Shown one piece after another: positions 32,162-41,295 of a stretch of 42,069 nucleotides of DNA (positions are counted from its first letter, which is position 1; every line of letters begins with the position of its first letter). The DNA is from a bacterium (lineage in GTDB: Bacteria; Hydrothermota; Tepidihabitantia; B3-TA06): the NCBI GenBank assembly GCA_012517375.1, contig JAAYVC010000022.1, positions 1 to 42,069 on the forward strand. The letters run 5' to 3'. Made by a program: the position numbers and the translations under genes. Under the pieces are notes generated by a model. The model was not told the origin of the DNA and ran no database searches. It saw nothing but the letters and a program-made list of their open reading frames with translations.

Positions 32162-33895
32162 GTGTCTTTGGCTCGCCTTGGCGAGGCACGTTGGGTATTC
32201 GAAGATATACCAGGTGAAAAGATAAAGGATCTGGCAAAACAACTTGGGTTACCTTATTTGCTCGTTGTAGTGCTATGGAAGCGGGGATTAAGAGACGAGA
32301 TATCCATTAAACGCTTTCTTAATCCTTCGGAGGAGATTCTTCATGATCCGTTTCTTCTTCCCGATATGGAGTCGGCAGTGACAAGGCTTCTTGCCGCTAG
32401 AGACAGGAATGAAAAGATTCTCGTTCACGGCGATTATGATACGGATGGAATATCAGGGACTGCTCTTCTTATAAGAGGCTTAGCCCGTCTGGGTTTCAAT
32501 GCAGGTTTCTATCTTCCTCACAGAATCCGAGACGGATACGGGCTTTCCATAAAATCAATCGAGGAGGCGAAAAGAATAAATGCTTCACTCATTTTGACTG
32601 TTGATTGTGGTGTGACTGCGATTGAAGAATCAAGAATCCTTAAAGAAGAGGGATTTGAGCTTGTAATTACCGATCATCACGTACCTTTGGAATCATTGCC
32701 TGAAGCTGCGGCTGTTGTTGACCCCAAGAGAAAAGACTCCCGTTATCCCTTCCAGGAGCTTTCAGGAGTGGGCGTCGCTTACAAACTCCTTGCAGCCCTT
32801 TCGAGCCAGGTCAAGAATTGCGATTACGATGTCAACGATGATCTGGATTTAGTCGCTTTGGGAACCATTGCAGACGTAGTTCCACTGAAGGAAGAGAACA
32901 GGTTTTTTGCTAAATTCGGCCTTGAAAGATTATCAGAATCCGATAAACCGGGTGTATCTTCACTTCTTGAAATAGCAAAAATGAAAGGCAAGGCAGCAAC
33001 ATCTTCAAATGTAGCCTTCGGAATTGCACCGCGCCTTAATGCATCAGGACGAATGGCTGATGGTTTGATGGCTTTAAGGCTTCTTCTTACCGATGAGGAA
33101 ACTGAGGCAAAAAAACTGGTCACAGAGCTTGATAAGCACAACAATCTTCGCAAACAGACGGAAGATGCAATGCTTGAAGATGCAAGGGTACTCACCGAGA
33201 GTATAATGGCTGAACCTTCGACAAAGGTAATAATCTGCAAGAGTCCCGAGTGGCACGAAGGAATACTAGGTATAGTAGCCGCAAGGCTTGTTGATGAGTT
33301 TTATCGGCCCGTAATCCTTTTTACTGAAAAGGACGGTGTACTAAAAGGTTCCGCCAGAAGCATTCCCGGGTTTCACATCTTCGAGGCTCTTTACTCAGCC
33401 AGGGATACAATCAGTAATTTTGGAGGCCATGAGGCTGCTGCCGGACTTGTTCTGCAACAAACTAGGTTCAAGGCTTTTAATGAATCCATCAACGCTTATG
33501 CATCTTCGATTCCTGAAGAGGTGTTCATTCAAAAGTTGAATCTAGATGCGGAGATAGAACTCAGCGATATTGACGATGAAATTCGAAACGGCATCAACAA
33601 ACTCAGTCCGTTCGGCATAGGAAACCCTGAGCCGTGTTTTATGACAAGAGGCCTCGAGATTGTTGGAAATCCAAGGGTGTTCGGGAAAAATCATCTTGCT
33701 TTTACCGTTAGAAAATCAGGCGCGACATTTCCTGTAATGGCTTTTAGAAAGGCTGATCTCATTTTGACTTTAGAACCAGGCAAAAAGGGCGCCTTGGATA
33801 TAGCATACGAAATAGCCGAGGATAATTACTGGGGGAAGAATACCGTGAAACTTATTGCTAAAGACATTCATCTTAATATACATTCGGAGGAATAA
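32162..33895 (+). CDS. recJ: Single-stranded-DNA-specific exonuclease RecJ
   Basis: A 577-residue RecJ, a 5'-3' exonuclease used in recombination and repair. DHH-phosphoesterase motifs: HGDYDTDG (89-96), LTVDCGVTA, TDHHVP and DPKR; the DHHA1 domain has SARSIPGFHIFEAL and GGHEAAAGL; a C-terminal OB-like domain follows (about 450-577). Start is GTG after TTAAGGA. It shares one base (TAATG) with pgeF and lies 3 bases after nadC, so nadC-recJ-pgeF form one operon. Confidence 0.95.
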   Translation: MSLARLGEARWVFEDIPGEKIKDLAKQLGLPYLLVVVLWKRGLRDEISIKRFLNPSEEILHDPFLLPDMESAVTRLLAARDRNEKILVHGDYDTDGISGTALLIRGLARLGFNAGFYLPHRIRDGYGLSIKSIEEAKRINASLILTVDCGVTAIEESRILKEEGFELVITDHHVPLESLPEAAAVVDPKRKDSRYPFQELSGVGVAYKLLAALSSQVKNCDYDVNDDLDLVALGTIADVVPLKEENRFFAKFGLERLSESDKPGVSSLLEIAKMKGKAATSSNVAFGIAPRLNASGRMADGLMALRLLLTDEETEAKKLVTELDKHNNLRKQTEDAMLEDARVLTESIMAEPSTKVIICKSPEWHEGILGIVAARLVDEFYRPVILFTEKDGVLKGSARSIPGFHIFEALYSARDTISNFGGHEAAAGLVLQQTRFKAFNESINAYASSIPEEVFIQKLNLDAEIELSDIDDEIRNGINKLSPFGIGNPEPCFMTRGLEIVGNPRVFGKNHLAFTVRKSGATFPVMAFRKADLILTLEPGKKGALDIAYEIAEDNYWGKNTVKLIAKDIHLNIHSEE

Positions 33896-34647
33896 TGGAA
33901 AAGCGTGCGCCCCAAAAGATCGATTGGGTGATGGTCGAATCAGAGGGATTTCGGTTCTACAATCTTAATCCTGAGGAAGGGATTCATATTTATTTCACAA
34001 CCAAGACTACGTTTAATGACTCAAATGAGAATGATACGCAAGTTTCAGAGCAAATCAGGGCGCTTGGATTGTCGGACTCCATCGTAACCATGAAACAGAC
34101 TCACTCCGATACCGTTGTATCGGTTGATTTCCCCCAGGAGATACAAGCCGACGCCTGTTTTACAACCATGACGGGTATTGCTCTGGTCGTCAAAGTAGCA
34201 GATTGTGTTCCTATCTTCCTTTGGAGTGAGCTAACAAAACTTATTGGTGTAGTGCATGCCGGATGGCGAGGCACATTATCAAAGATAGTCTTGAGATTTC
34301 TTGAAACCGTAGAGGGAGCCTTAAAACTGCCTCCTCACATGATAAAATACTCCCTTGGACCATCTATCGGTAATTGCTGTTATAAGGTTGGTCGCGACGT
34401 AATAGAAGCCTACGAAAGGTTGTGGCCGGAATCAAAGAATTTCTTTGAGAAGAAACGTGGGAACACTTATCTTGACTTAAGATCCGCGAATAGATTTCTG
34501 CTGAACTCCGTTGGAGCTCTTGAAGCAAAATCTCTTAATCTGTGTACGCACTGTGAGTCAAAGCGGTTCTACTCTTATCGCAGAGATTCCGGAAAGGGAA
34601 GGAATATCGGAATAATAATCATGGGTGAAACAAAAGCGTTGACATAG
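33895..34647 (+). CDS. pgeF: YfiH/PgeF family multicopper-like protein (laccase domain)
   Basis: A 250-residue protein of the YfiH family (PF02578). The metal-site residues His70 (MKQTHSD), Cys104 (VADCVPI) and His121 (VHAGWRG) match E. coli YfiH His71, Cys107 and His124. Members were called polyphenol oxidases; more recent work assigns purine nucleoside phosphorylase/adenosine deaminase activity and a role in peptidoglycan editing (PgeF). Last gene of the nadC operon; a new promoter lies just inside its 3' end. Confidence 0.92.
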   Translation: MEKRAPQKIDWVMVESEGFRFYNLNPEEGIHIYFTTKTTFNDSNENDTQVSEQIRALGLSDSIVTMKQTHSDTVVSVDFPQEIQADACFTTMTGIALVVKVADCVPIFLWSELTKLIGVVHAGWRGTLSKIVLRFLETVEGALKLPPHMIKYSLGPSIGNCCYKVGRDVIEAYERLWPESKNFFEKKRGNTYLDLRSANRFLLNSVGALEAKSLNLCTHCESKRFYSYRRDSGKGRNIGIIIMGETKALT

Positions 34648-34667
34648 TTGATACTTTTTCTTATTCT
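34639..34667 (+). promoter_or_regulatory. Predicted promoter of ecfT-like-truA-tal, leaderless type
   Basis: TTGACA (34639-34644), 17-base spacer, TATTCT (34662-34667), then 6 bases to the ATG at 34674. The -35 box overlaps the last codons of pgeF. No ribosome binding site is present. Confidence 0.55.
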
Positions 34668-34673
34668 TTTATC

Positions 34674-35336
34674 ATGAATCGTCTTCACACGGTTTTTTCA
34701 ACCATATCACCAGCCGTACTAATTACATCGGCCACTATGTTTATTGCCCTTTCTCCTTTTCTGAATAGATGGGAGGAGCTGATTCTGGCAGCAGCAATTA
34801 TAGTAGTATCTTCTGTGCTGGGCAGGACAGGCATTATTTTTTGGTTGCGTTACTTAAAACTATCAATGCCTCTTGTATTATTGAGTGTTGTTTTTAATTG
34901 GATTACTTTTCTGCCTGAGGGTTTTAGCTCATTTCTAAATCCTAAGACTCTTACACAACCGGGAAGCCTTGATTTATTATGGAAAGCTCTAATGATTGGA
35001 GCCAGGCTTTCTTTTGCAATATTTCTTTCTCTATTTCTTGTTCATATCTGTAGTCATGAAGAATTAGTCTGGGGGGTTGCAAAGCTTTCAAAAAAAATAT
35101 TCAGTAAGCCGCAGATAGGAGAGGTTTTAGCTCTTTCCTTGTTATCGGTTCCTTTTTTTCTTGAAAATTTGTCTAAGGTCCGAAAATGGAGAGATATTCC
35201 TCAGGCGATTCCAGAGGTTTTCGTTAAATCACAATCGATTACTGCACATCCTGTTGAGATTGAAGCCAAGAAACCTGGCTGGTTCCTTTTGTCATTGAGC
35301 GTTGTGTCGCTCGTAACAGTGATTATATACCGATGA
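34674..35336 (+). CDS. EcfT/CbiQ-like transporter membrane protein
   Basis: A 220-residue membrane protein with about five segments (10-30, 35-50, 60-80, 105-125, 198-218) and a cytoplasmic helical region (about 125-165) with SHEELVWGVAKLSKKI and SLLSVPFF, as in EcfT/CbiQ T-components that couple ATPases to vitamin or metal transporters. It is shorter than EcfT (about 265) and the Ala-Arg-Gly coupling motifs are not clear. Support comes also from context: ecfT next to truA is a known gene order in Firmicutes. No EcfA ATPase or S-component is nearby. Its stop overlaps truA (ATGA). Confidence 0.6.
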   Translation: MNRLHTVFSTISPAVLITSATMFIALSPFLNRWEELILAAAIIVVSSVLGRTGIIFWLRYLKLSMPLVLLSVVFNWITFLPEGFSSFLNPKTLTQPGSLDLLWKALMIGARLSFAIFLSLFLVHICSHEELVWGVAKLSKKIFSKPQIGEVLALSLLSVPFFLENLSKVRKWRDIPQAIPEVFVKSQSITAHPVEIEAKKPGWFLLSLSVVSLVTVIIYR

Positions 35337-36100
35337 GGCTAAAAGCAGTTATTGAATATCTGGGTACAAACTACTACGGATGGCAAGTCCAGCCGGATAA
35401 GGTTACTATCCAGGGAACGATAGAGAAAGCGCTTTTGCAGATCACTTGTAATGATATAAGGATAACTGGAGCAGGGAGGACAGATGCAGGAGTTCATGCA
35501 TTGGGTCAGGTCGCGTCATTTGACTATACAGGGCACCTTGACACTTATCGTTTGCGATACGCTTTGAATTCAATACTGGATAGGGATATTTTCTTTCGCA
35601 GCATCGAAGAGACGAATCCGACATTTGACGCCAGGCGGGATGCATTCTCCAAGCTTTACAGATACAGAATTATTAGGGGTCGTTCTCCACTTCGCAGAAA
35701 TACGGCGTGGGAGTATCATTTCTCACTGAACGTTGAAAAAATGCGAGAGGCTGCCGCTTTACTTCAAGGCACCCATGATTATGCTGCTTTTTGCGAGGCG
35801 GAGGATCCGCGAACCAGTCTTAAGGTTGATTCAATCGATGTCTCGGAAAAGTTTGACGAAGTTGAGATAGACGTCAGGGCGCGCGGATTTCTTTATAAGA
35901 TGGTTCGAAGGATAGTAGGCGTAATATTAGACTGCGGAAGGGGGCGGATAGTATTAGAAACAATACCAAAACTATTCAGCCGATCCAAGCCTTGTCAGAT
36001 AATAACGGCACCGGCAAATGGACTTGCGCTGATTGGAGTCGATTATACGCAGGTGTCTGAAGATAATAACTTACGGGCACATGCAATGAAGGAGTATTAA
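35333..36100 (+). CDS. truA: tRNA pseudouridine(38-40) synthase
   Basis: A 255-residue TruA that makes pseudouridine at positions 38-40 of the tRNA anticodon arm. Catalytic Asp51 lies in [14 protein letters not shown]; also YYGWQ at 14-18, [11 protein letters not shown] and [11 protein letters not shown]. Length is normal. It overlaps the upstream membrane-protein gene (ATGA) and shares one base with the downstream transaldolase gene (TAATG). Confidence 0.95.
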   Translation: MRLKAVIEYLGTNYYGWQVQPDKVTIQGTIEKALLQITCNDIRITGAGRTDAGVHALGQVASFDYTGHLDTYRLRYALNSILDRDIFFRSIEETNPTFDARRDAFSKLYRYRIIRGRSPLRRNTAWEYHFSLNVEKMREAAALLQGTHDYAAFCEAEDPRTSLKVDSIDVSEKFDEVEIDVRARGFLYKMVRRIVGVILDCGRGRIVLETIPKLFSRSKPCQIITAPANGLALIGVDYTQVSEDNNLRAHAMKEY

Positions 36101-36759
36101 TGCAGCTTTATCTTGATACTGGAAACATCAAAGAAATAAAGGAAATTGCGGACTGGGGAATTCTTGATGGAGTGACAACCAATCCCTCTCTGCTAGCCAG
36201 AGAAAAAGACTGCGGCGACTACCGCTCGCTTCTTAAAGAGATTTGCGATATTGTGAAAGGTCCTGTCTCCGCAGAAGTAACAGCCTCCGATACGGAAGGG
36301 ATGATCAGGCAGGCGAATACCCTTTCGGAAATCTCAGAGCATATAGTAGTAAAGATACCGTGCGTTCCCGAAGGGCTTAAGGCAACTACAATGCTTTTCG
36401 AAGAAGGCATTCCGGTCAATATGACTCTTGTCTTTTCACCCCTGCAAGCCTTGCTCGCTGCGAACGCAGGAGCAACTTACGTTTCTCCTTTCGTCGGAAG
36501 GCTTGACGATATTGGTCATGAAGGAATTGAAGAAGTAGGCAAGATAGTCGATATATATGATAATTACGGAATAGATTCTCAAGTTATCTTTGCGAGCACC
36601 CGACACGTTGAGCATGTTCTTCAGGCAGCGTTGATGGGTGTAGATATATGCACTATGCCAGCATCAGTTTTCCGTCAGCTTGTCAGGCATCCCCTGACCG
36701 ATATCGGGATTAAGCGTTTTCTTGATGATTGGGGGAAAACAGGATTTAGCATTGACTAA
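36100..36759 (+). CDS. tal: Small (TalC/FSA-type) transaldolase
   Basis: A 219-residue TIM-barrel enzyme of the FSA/TalC family. Schiff-base Lys85 lies in [17 protein letters not shown] and SPFVGRLDD are family motifs. Two positions that separate the activities read Glu59 (SAEVT) and Phe131 (SPFVGR), as in transaldolases, rather than the Gln and Tyr of E. coli fructose-6-phosphate aldolase. I therefore predict transaldolase activity in the pentose phosphate pathway. Third gene of the ecfT-like-truA operon. Confidence 0.92.
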   Translation: MQLYLDTGNIKEIKEIADWGILDGVTTNPSLLAREKDCGDYRSLLKEICDIVKGPVSAEVTASDTEGMIRQANTLSEISEHIVVKIPCVPEGLKATTMLFEEGIPVNMTLVFSPLQALLAANAGATYVSPFVGRLDDIGHEGIEEVGKIVDIYDNYGIDSQVIFASTRHVEHVLQAALMGVDICTMPASVFRQLVRHPLTDIGIKRFLDDWGKTGFSID

Positions 36760-36805
36760 TCCTTATCTTTCAAGATATATTCATGCAAGAATATAAAAAG
36801 GTGAT

Positions 36806-37978
36806 TTGAAGAAGGCGTTGTCTATATCACCCTGGTCCTCCATGTGGTCTCAGGGTGAATCAGGAGGTTCACCGTCCGAGGCGTATTCAATTGAGGCTAT
36901 GATTGAAGCGGGTTTCGATGTAACTCATATTTCTCCGGGGCATTCCAGGTCAACCGAATATGAAAGAAGGGGTAATCTGCGATTTATCCGTCCTTCAAAT
37001 CCCTTTGATGATTTCAGGTTTCTTCTTGATACTGGCATTGCTATCCTTTATCGTTTTCCTGCGATTATGCGTTGGAAGAATCTCGTATTAAGATGGCTAA
37101 AGAGGTCGCGAGAAAGATTCGATTTGATTGTAGGACATTCCTCTGAAACCATTTTTGCCCTAAGAGAAGCTTCCCGGTATCTGGGGGTTCCAGCTCTGGC
37201 GAGACTTTATGGGATAAGCGCTACGTTGGAACTTTTGAGCAAAGGGCTGAGGCGTGAATTGTACTTTGACTTGATATCCTTGTTGCGTGATCCGCCTGAT
37301 CATATTATTCTTACGAATGATGGAACTTGCGGAGACGCTATTGCGGCTCAGTTCGGGATATCTCCAAATAAATACGATTTTCTGTTAAACGGTTATGAAC
37401 CGGTAATACCTTTGATGCCTTGTCATGAAAGGATGCCGAACTATGTTCTGACTGCTTGCCGTCTGGTTGACTGGAAGCGTGTGGATCGAATCGTCAAGGT
37501 AGCTAGTCTACTTAAGGAGAGATTGCCTGGATTGATATTCCTGATTCTGGGAGAGGGCCCTGAAAAGCCCAGGCTGTGTAATTTGATAAGGAAAGAAAAG
37601 GTAGAATCCACGGTTAAATTAATAGGTAGCGTTTCTCGTTTCAAAATGTATGAATACCTGCGGGGTGCTACGATGGTTCTTTTTACTCAGGACTTATCTA
37701 ATCTTAATAACACCGTTATCGAATCGATGGTTTTCGGAAAACCGGTTATAACCATTGATGCGGGATGTACTGGAAAGATAATCCGGCACGGAAAGACCGG
37801 ACTTATGTATCCTGCAGACGATATCGAATCTCTGGCTTCGGGTGTCGAAAAACTTGCTAAAGACGAATCGTTGCGTAGAAATTTGGGGCAGAAATCAATG
37901 GAATTCGCACTTAAAACATTCAAGCCCTGGCCCGAGAGAATTAGAGACGAAGCGGCAATTTACAGAAGATTTATATAG
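36806..37978 (+). CDS. GT-B glycosyltransferase (family 4/1)
   Basis: A 390-residue glycosyltransferase, start TTG after AAAAGGTG. The N-terminal half has a donor-side GEsGG-like loop (SQGESGGSP, 15-23); the C-terminal half has the GT4 pattern: LTACRLVDWKRVDRIV, LGEGPEKPRL, IGSVSRFKMYEYL and the NNTVIESMVFGKPVI loop that binds the nucleotide sugar. No membrane segment. It opens the polysaccharide locus on the plus strand; its last 8 bases overlap the end of the flippase gene on the other strand. A TTGACT box at 36752 is a possible promoter. Confidence 0.88.
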   Translation: MKKALSISPWSSMWSQGESGGSPSEAYSIEAMIEAGFDVTHISPGHSRSTEYERRGNLRFIRPSNPFDDFRFLLDTGIAILYRFPAIMRWKNLVLRWLKRSRERFDLIVGHSSETIFALREASRYLGVPALARLYGISATLELLSKGLRRELYFDLISLLRDPPDHIILTNDGTCGDAIAAQFGISPNKYDFLLNGYEPVIPLMPCHERMPNYVLTACRLVDWKRVDRIVKVASLLKERLPGLIFLILGEGPEKPRLCNLIRKEKVESTVKLIGSVSRFKMYEYLRGATMVLFTQDLSNLNNTVIESMVFGKPVITIDAGCTGKIIRHGKTGLMYPADDIESLASGVEKLAKDESLRRNLGQKSMEFALKTFKPWPERIRDEAAIYRRFI

Positions 37979-39260
37979 TCTTTAGTCGCTGAAGAAGTAT
38001 TCGGAAATCATCAAGTCGAGGAATAAATATTTCTGAGAATCTCAAGCCGCCTTTTCGGACTAACAAAATTATATAATAAACCGTCATTGCTAGGACGGAC
38101 GCACTAAAGGCAACTACAGTAGCCCACGGACCAAGATGAGACAACAGTAAGATGTTGCCTAATAAGTTTACACAGAGCGCAATTGCGCTTGCGGAAAAGA
38201 AGTGCCATGGTTTTCCCCAACTTGCGATTAAAAGTGAGGTGTAAAGCTGTGGAATGGTATATACGACGGTTGCTGGTAAGAGCGCCCATAAGAAGGGAAT
38301 GCTTGGTGTAAAAGCCTTTTTAAAAAGGATCGGGATCAGCCACGGTGCGGTTGCTGCCAGGATAATGGCAATTACGAACGTAGCGATGAGAGAAAGCCGT
38401 ATTGCTCGAGCTGCAAATTGTTCCTTGTTTTTTTCTCCTACTACTGCACCATACAAAGCCATTGCAAGGGCTTGTGGAATAAGCATCAAGAGATTTGAAA
38501 CAGTCATTGCCTGTGAAAGTAATCCTACTTCATCAGGCGGACGGAACTGTTTGAGCAATATGACTCCTACAGTAGCATTAGTCTCAAGGGCTATTCTTGC
38601 CAGGTATACTGCAATGGTAAAGGATATCGCTTTAATGAGAAAGGAAACGTCAAATTTTGCGCCTCGAACGCCGGTTTCTCTAAATGAGAGTATTGTTGTA
38701 AGTATTGCGTTGAGGGTTTGGGCTGCAAAGTAGGCCAAAGCAAAACCTTCGACTGAAGGCCAGATTAAGTACAAGAGAATGGTACACAAAGCGGTTCTTA
38801 CGAAACTCGAAATCAAATTGATGATGTTCATGACGCCTATGCGGTTTCTTCCCAGCAGGCAGCTTTGAGTAGTAGTGTAGACGACGGTAAAAAAGGTTCC
38901 CCCTGAAAAAAAAGTTTTTGTTATTGCAGTTGCTTCAACAACCGTCAATGATATCGTCATCCAGGTGCAAAAAGCGGCAATTAAACCTGTCAATAAAGAA
39001 ACGAGCGTGGAAGTCAGGAGTACATCTTTGGCTTTAAATGGGGGCTTGTCAATAAAAAAAGCAACCGAGTTTCCAAGTCCCAAAGACGCAAGTGCAATTA
39101 CGATGCTTGCTATGTTCATTGCCGGGGTTATAATTCCCTTTCCTGCAGGACCTAGTACTCGAGCAAGTATTAGATTTGTGATGAAGTTTAGTAAGGATAC
39201 AGCCGAGAGGGTAAAAAAGGTTCCGACAGCTTTCGATGCGAAGCCACCTCTATTTTTCAT
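37971..39260 (-). CDS. Polysaccharide flippase (Wzx/MATE-like)
   Basis: From the ATG at 39260 the protein has 429 residues with about 12 membrane segments. The opening KAVGTFFTLSAVSLLNFITNLILARVLGPAGKG is typical of polysaccharide-specific flippases of the MOP superfamily, which move lipid-linked sugar units across the inner membrane. The frame extends to an ATG at 39296 (441 residues), which would overlap the previous gene by 34 bases; 39260, two bases after the previous stop, fits the locus better but has a weak ribosome binding site. Last gene of the minus-strand polysaccharide operon. Confidence 0.87.
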   Translation of the reverse strand: MKNRGGFASKAVGTFFTLSAVSLLNFITNLILARVLGPAGKGIITPAMNIASIVIALASLGLGNSVAFFIDKPPFKAKDVLLTSTLVSLLTGLIAAFCTWMTISLTVVEATAITKTFFSGGTFFTVVYTTTQSCLLGRNRIGVMNIINLISSFVRTALCTILLYLIWPSVEGFALAYFAAQTLNAILTTILSFRETGVRGAKFDVSFLIKAISFTIAVYLARIALETNATVGVILLKQFRPPDEVGLLSQAMTVSNLLMLIPQALAMALYGAVVGEKNKEQFAARAIRLSLIATFVIAIILAATAPWLIPILFKKAFTPSIPFLWALLPATVVYTIPQLYTSLLIASWGKPWHFFSASAIALCVNLLGNILLLSHLGPWATVVAFSASVLAMTVYYIILLVRKGGLRFSEIFIPRLDDFRILLQRLKTI

Positions 39261-39262
39261 AA

Positions 39263-40387
39263 CTAATGCTTCTTTGTTAGAAGAGTATCGTAACATCTTT
39301 CTAATAAGTCAACCGTCAATCTTATGTCGTGAAAATCTTCCACGAATTTTCGGCCTTCTCTTGAGATTCTTGGCCATTCTTTAACATCCTTTAGGAGGTC
39401 AATTATTTTCGACGCCAAATCTTTACAGTTGTTTTCTTGGGCCAGATAAGGATATTCTGGGGGAAGGATGAAAGGGATATCTGCATGTATTGTGGATACA
39501 ACAGGCAAACCGCGCGCTTGAGCCTCAAGGATAGTTGTGGGCGCTCCCCCCTCTGTTTCTCCTTCTTTGGAAGTCTTGCTAGGTGCTAAAAAGAAATCTG
39601 CATCTTCGAATTCTTTGAGATAATCATTGTAGTTCAAAAAACCAAGAAAAGATATGTTCTTCAGATTCCTTGATACAACGTAACTTTCTGCCGCAGCTCT
39701 TTCCGGTCCGTCGCCGACTATTCGAAGCTCCATGAGCGTTCCATTGTCCCTCAGGATCTCAACGGCCTTTAATGCATCGAGAACCCCTTTCTTTTCTATC
39801 ATTCTTCCAACCCACAAAGCCTTAGGTAATCCTGAAATGCCCTTATGCTGACGAACGCGGATTTTTTCAAGCGGAATGCCTATCCTTTGAATGACTATTT
39901 TCTCAGCAGGAGCGCCTAAGGCGACTAATGCCTTTTTCATGAAGGGACCTTCTGCAAAAAAAAGATCGCATTTCTTGAATAGTTTCTCGTATCGGCTTCG
40001 CCAGATTGCTCTTTTTGGAAGAAGTGAAACATCTTGACCATAGAATGTTACCGCCATCGGTAATCGCAGGATATTCTTCAACGGCATTGAATACGCACCC
40101 CATGTACCGAAATGCGCATGCAGCAGGGATATCTTTTCTCTCTTGAATAATTCAGCCGACAACTTAAGGGAAATATATCGAAATGGCGTGATGAATTGCA
40201 TTCCAGGTCGAGGAAGAGGGATTCCTGTTTCGTACAACACCCCTTTATTAAAGACAAACTTGTCCAGGTTCTTCGACAACAGAGAAACAGCTACCGGTCT
40301 GTACCTTTTCATGTAAGACAGCTGATGGTATATGAAAGTCTCCGATGATTCAAAAAAACAGTAGTGGAAGTGACCTACGGATATCAT
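39263..40387 (-). CDS. Family 4 glycosyltransferase
   Basis: A 374-residue GT-B enzyme. LLHAHFGTWGAYSMPL and VTFYGQDVSLLPK lie in the acceptor domain; ALWVGRMIEKKGVLDALKAV, IVGDGPERAAAE, and the EGETEGGAPTTILEAQARGLPVV loop, with its paired glutamates, form the nucleotide-sugar site of GT4 enzymes. Such enzymes add sugars to exopolysaccharide, O-antigen or glycan repeat units. ATGA overlap with the upstream acyltransferase-like gene. Confidence 0.9.
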   Translation of the reverse strand: MISVGHFHYCFFESSETFIYHQLSYMKRYRPVAVSLLSKNLDKFVFNKGVLYETGIPLPRPGMQFITPFRYISLKLSAELFKREKISLLHAHFGTWGAYSMPLKNILRLPMAVTFYGQDVSLLPKRAIWRSRYEKLFKKCDLFFAEGPFMKKALVALGAPAEKIVIQRIGIPLEKIRVRQHKGISGLPKALWVGRMIEKKGVLDALKAVEILRDNGTLMELRIVGDGPERAAAESYVVSRNLKNISFLGFLNYNDYLKEFEDADFFLAPSKTSKEGETEGGAPTTILEAQARGLPVVSTIHADIPFILPPEYPYLAQENNCKDLASKIIDLLKDVKEWPRISREGRKFVEDFHDIRLTVDLLERCYDTLLTKKH

Positions 40388-41295
40388 CGAGTTTTGCTGT
40401 TTATGAAGTATGAGCCAAAGATTCTTGCCGGACCGACAACCGTCAAATGCTCTTCGGCTACCGCGCCGAAGCCTTCCTTGAACCTTTCAACTCCTTCAAG
40501 CCCTGAGCTTGGTCCGAAATCATACACTTCCAATCCTCTTGCTTCCATTTCTTCCATGATACTCCAATGCAGAAAGTGTCCGGCGCCAGCTAAAGGCTCA
40601 TCAATGCTTGCGCCGTGCCAGTAGACGGCTCTTTTCTTTTCAAAAAAGACCAATGCACAGGATTGAGGAAGTCTGTCTTTCCATGCGATAAAGAAGCACC
40701 CCATGTTTTCCGGAAGAATTATTTCTCTGATGCGGCGGAAGAAATCCTCCTTGTAGATCCTTGCCGGACGTTTTTTCCATCTTGCCAAAGAGATTTCGTA
40801 AACTTCCAGATAGGCTTTGAAGTCTTCGTTTCTTCGCGCAGGTGCAACGATAATACCTGATTTTTGGGCTTTTCTCAGCTGTCTCTTATGATTCTCACTT
40901 ATCTTCTTATGCCTGTCCTTAATCTTTAGGAGATGGGTTTTAATAAACACAGTTCTGAATTCGGTGTTCTTGAATGGTGAATCCGGTCTGAGATGAACAA
41001 GAAACCTTCCTCGCGTTCTTTTATCCAGTTCTCTCCAGTATTCGGCGATCACCTCACGTTCCGGTGTTCTTAAGGCAACCGGGCCCGAAGGAACACCTGG
41101 AAGTGTCGACTCATAACCCTTGAGAAATCCCTTTGCCAATTTGATTTCTCTCAAAGGAGTAACAATTTCCTTCCATTCAAAACTTGCATCCTTGCCCAGA
41201 TCTTGAGTGACTTTGTGCCATTGAGAGGAAGAAAAAAAAGTGCTCCACGGCGAGTTTTTGTATGCCTCATCCCATACTTTGTGATCAACGAGCAT
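40384..41295 (-). CDS. FemAB/BioF2-like acyltransferase
   Basis: A 303-residue protein from the ATG at 41295, which overlaps the aminotransferase stop by 11 bases; an upstream ATG at 41325 (313 residues) is less likely. The tandem GNAT fold is recognised from the SENHKRQLRKAQKSGI helix (near 133-148), AYLEVYEISLARW, and the GHFLHWSIMEEMEARGLEVYDFG segment with ERFKEGFG near the end, as in PF13480 and FemAB proteins. Relatives transfer amino acids or acyl groups to cell-wall or polysaccharide precursors; next to an aminotransferase, N-acylation of an amino sugar is plausible. Confidence 0.8.
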   Translation of the reverse strand: MLVDHKVWDEAYKNSPWSTFFSSSQWHKVTQDLGKDASFEWKEIVTPLREIKLAKGFLKGYESTLPGVPSGPVALRTPEREVIAEYWRELDKRTRGRFLVHLRPDSPFKNTEFRTVFIKTHLLKIKDRHKKISENHKRQLRKAQKSGIIVAPARRNEDFKAYLEVYEISLARWKKRPARIYKEDFFRRIREIILPENMGCFFIAWKDRLPQSCALVFFEKKRAVYWHGASIDEPLAGAGHFLHWSIMEEMEARGLEVYDFGPSSGLEGVERFKEGFGAVAEEHLTVVGPARIFGSYFINSKTR

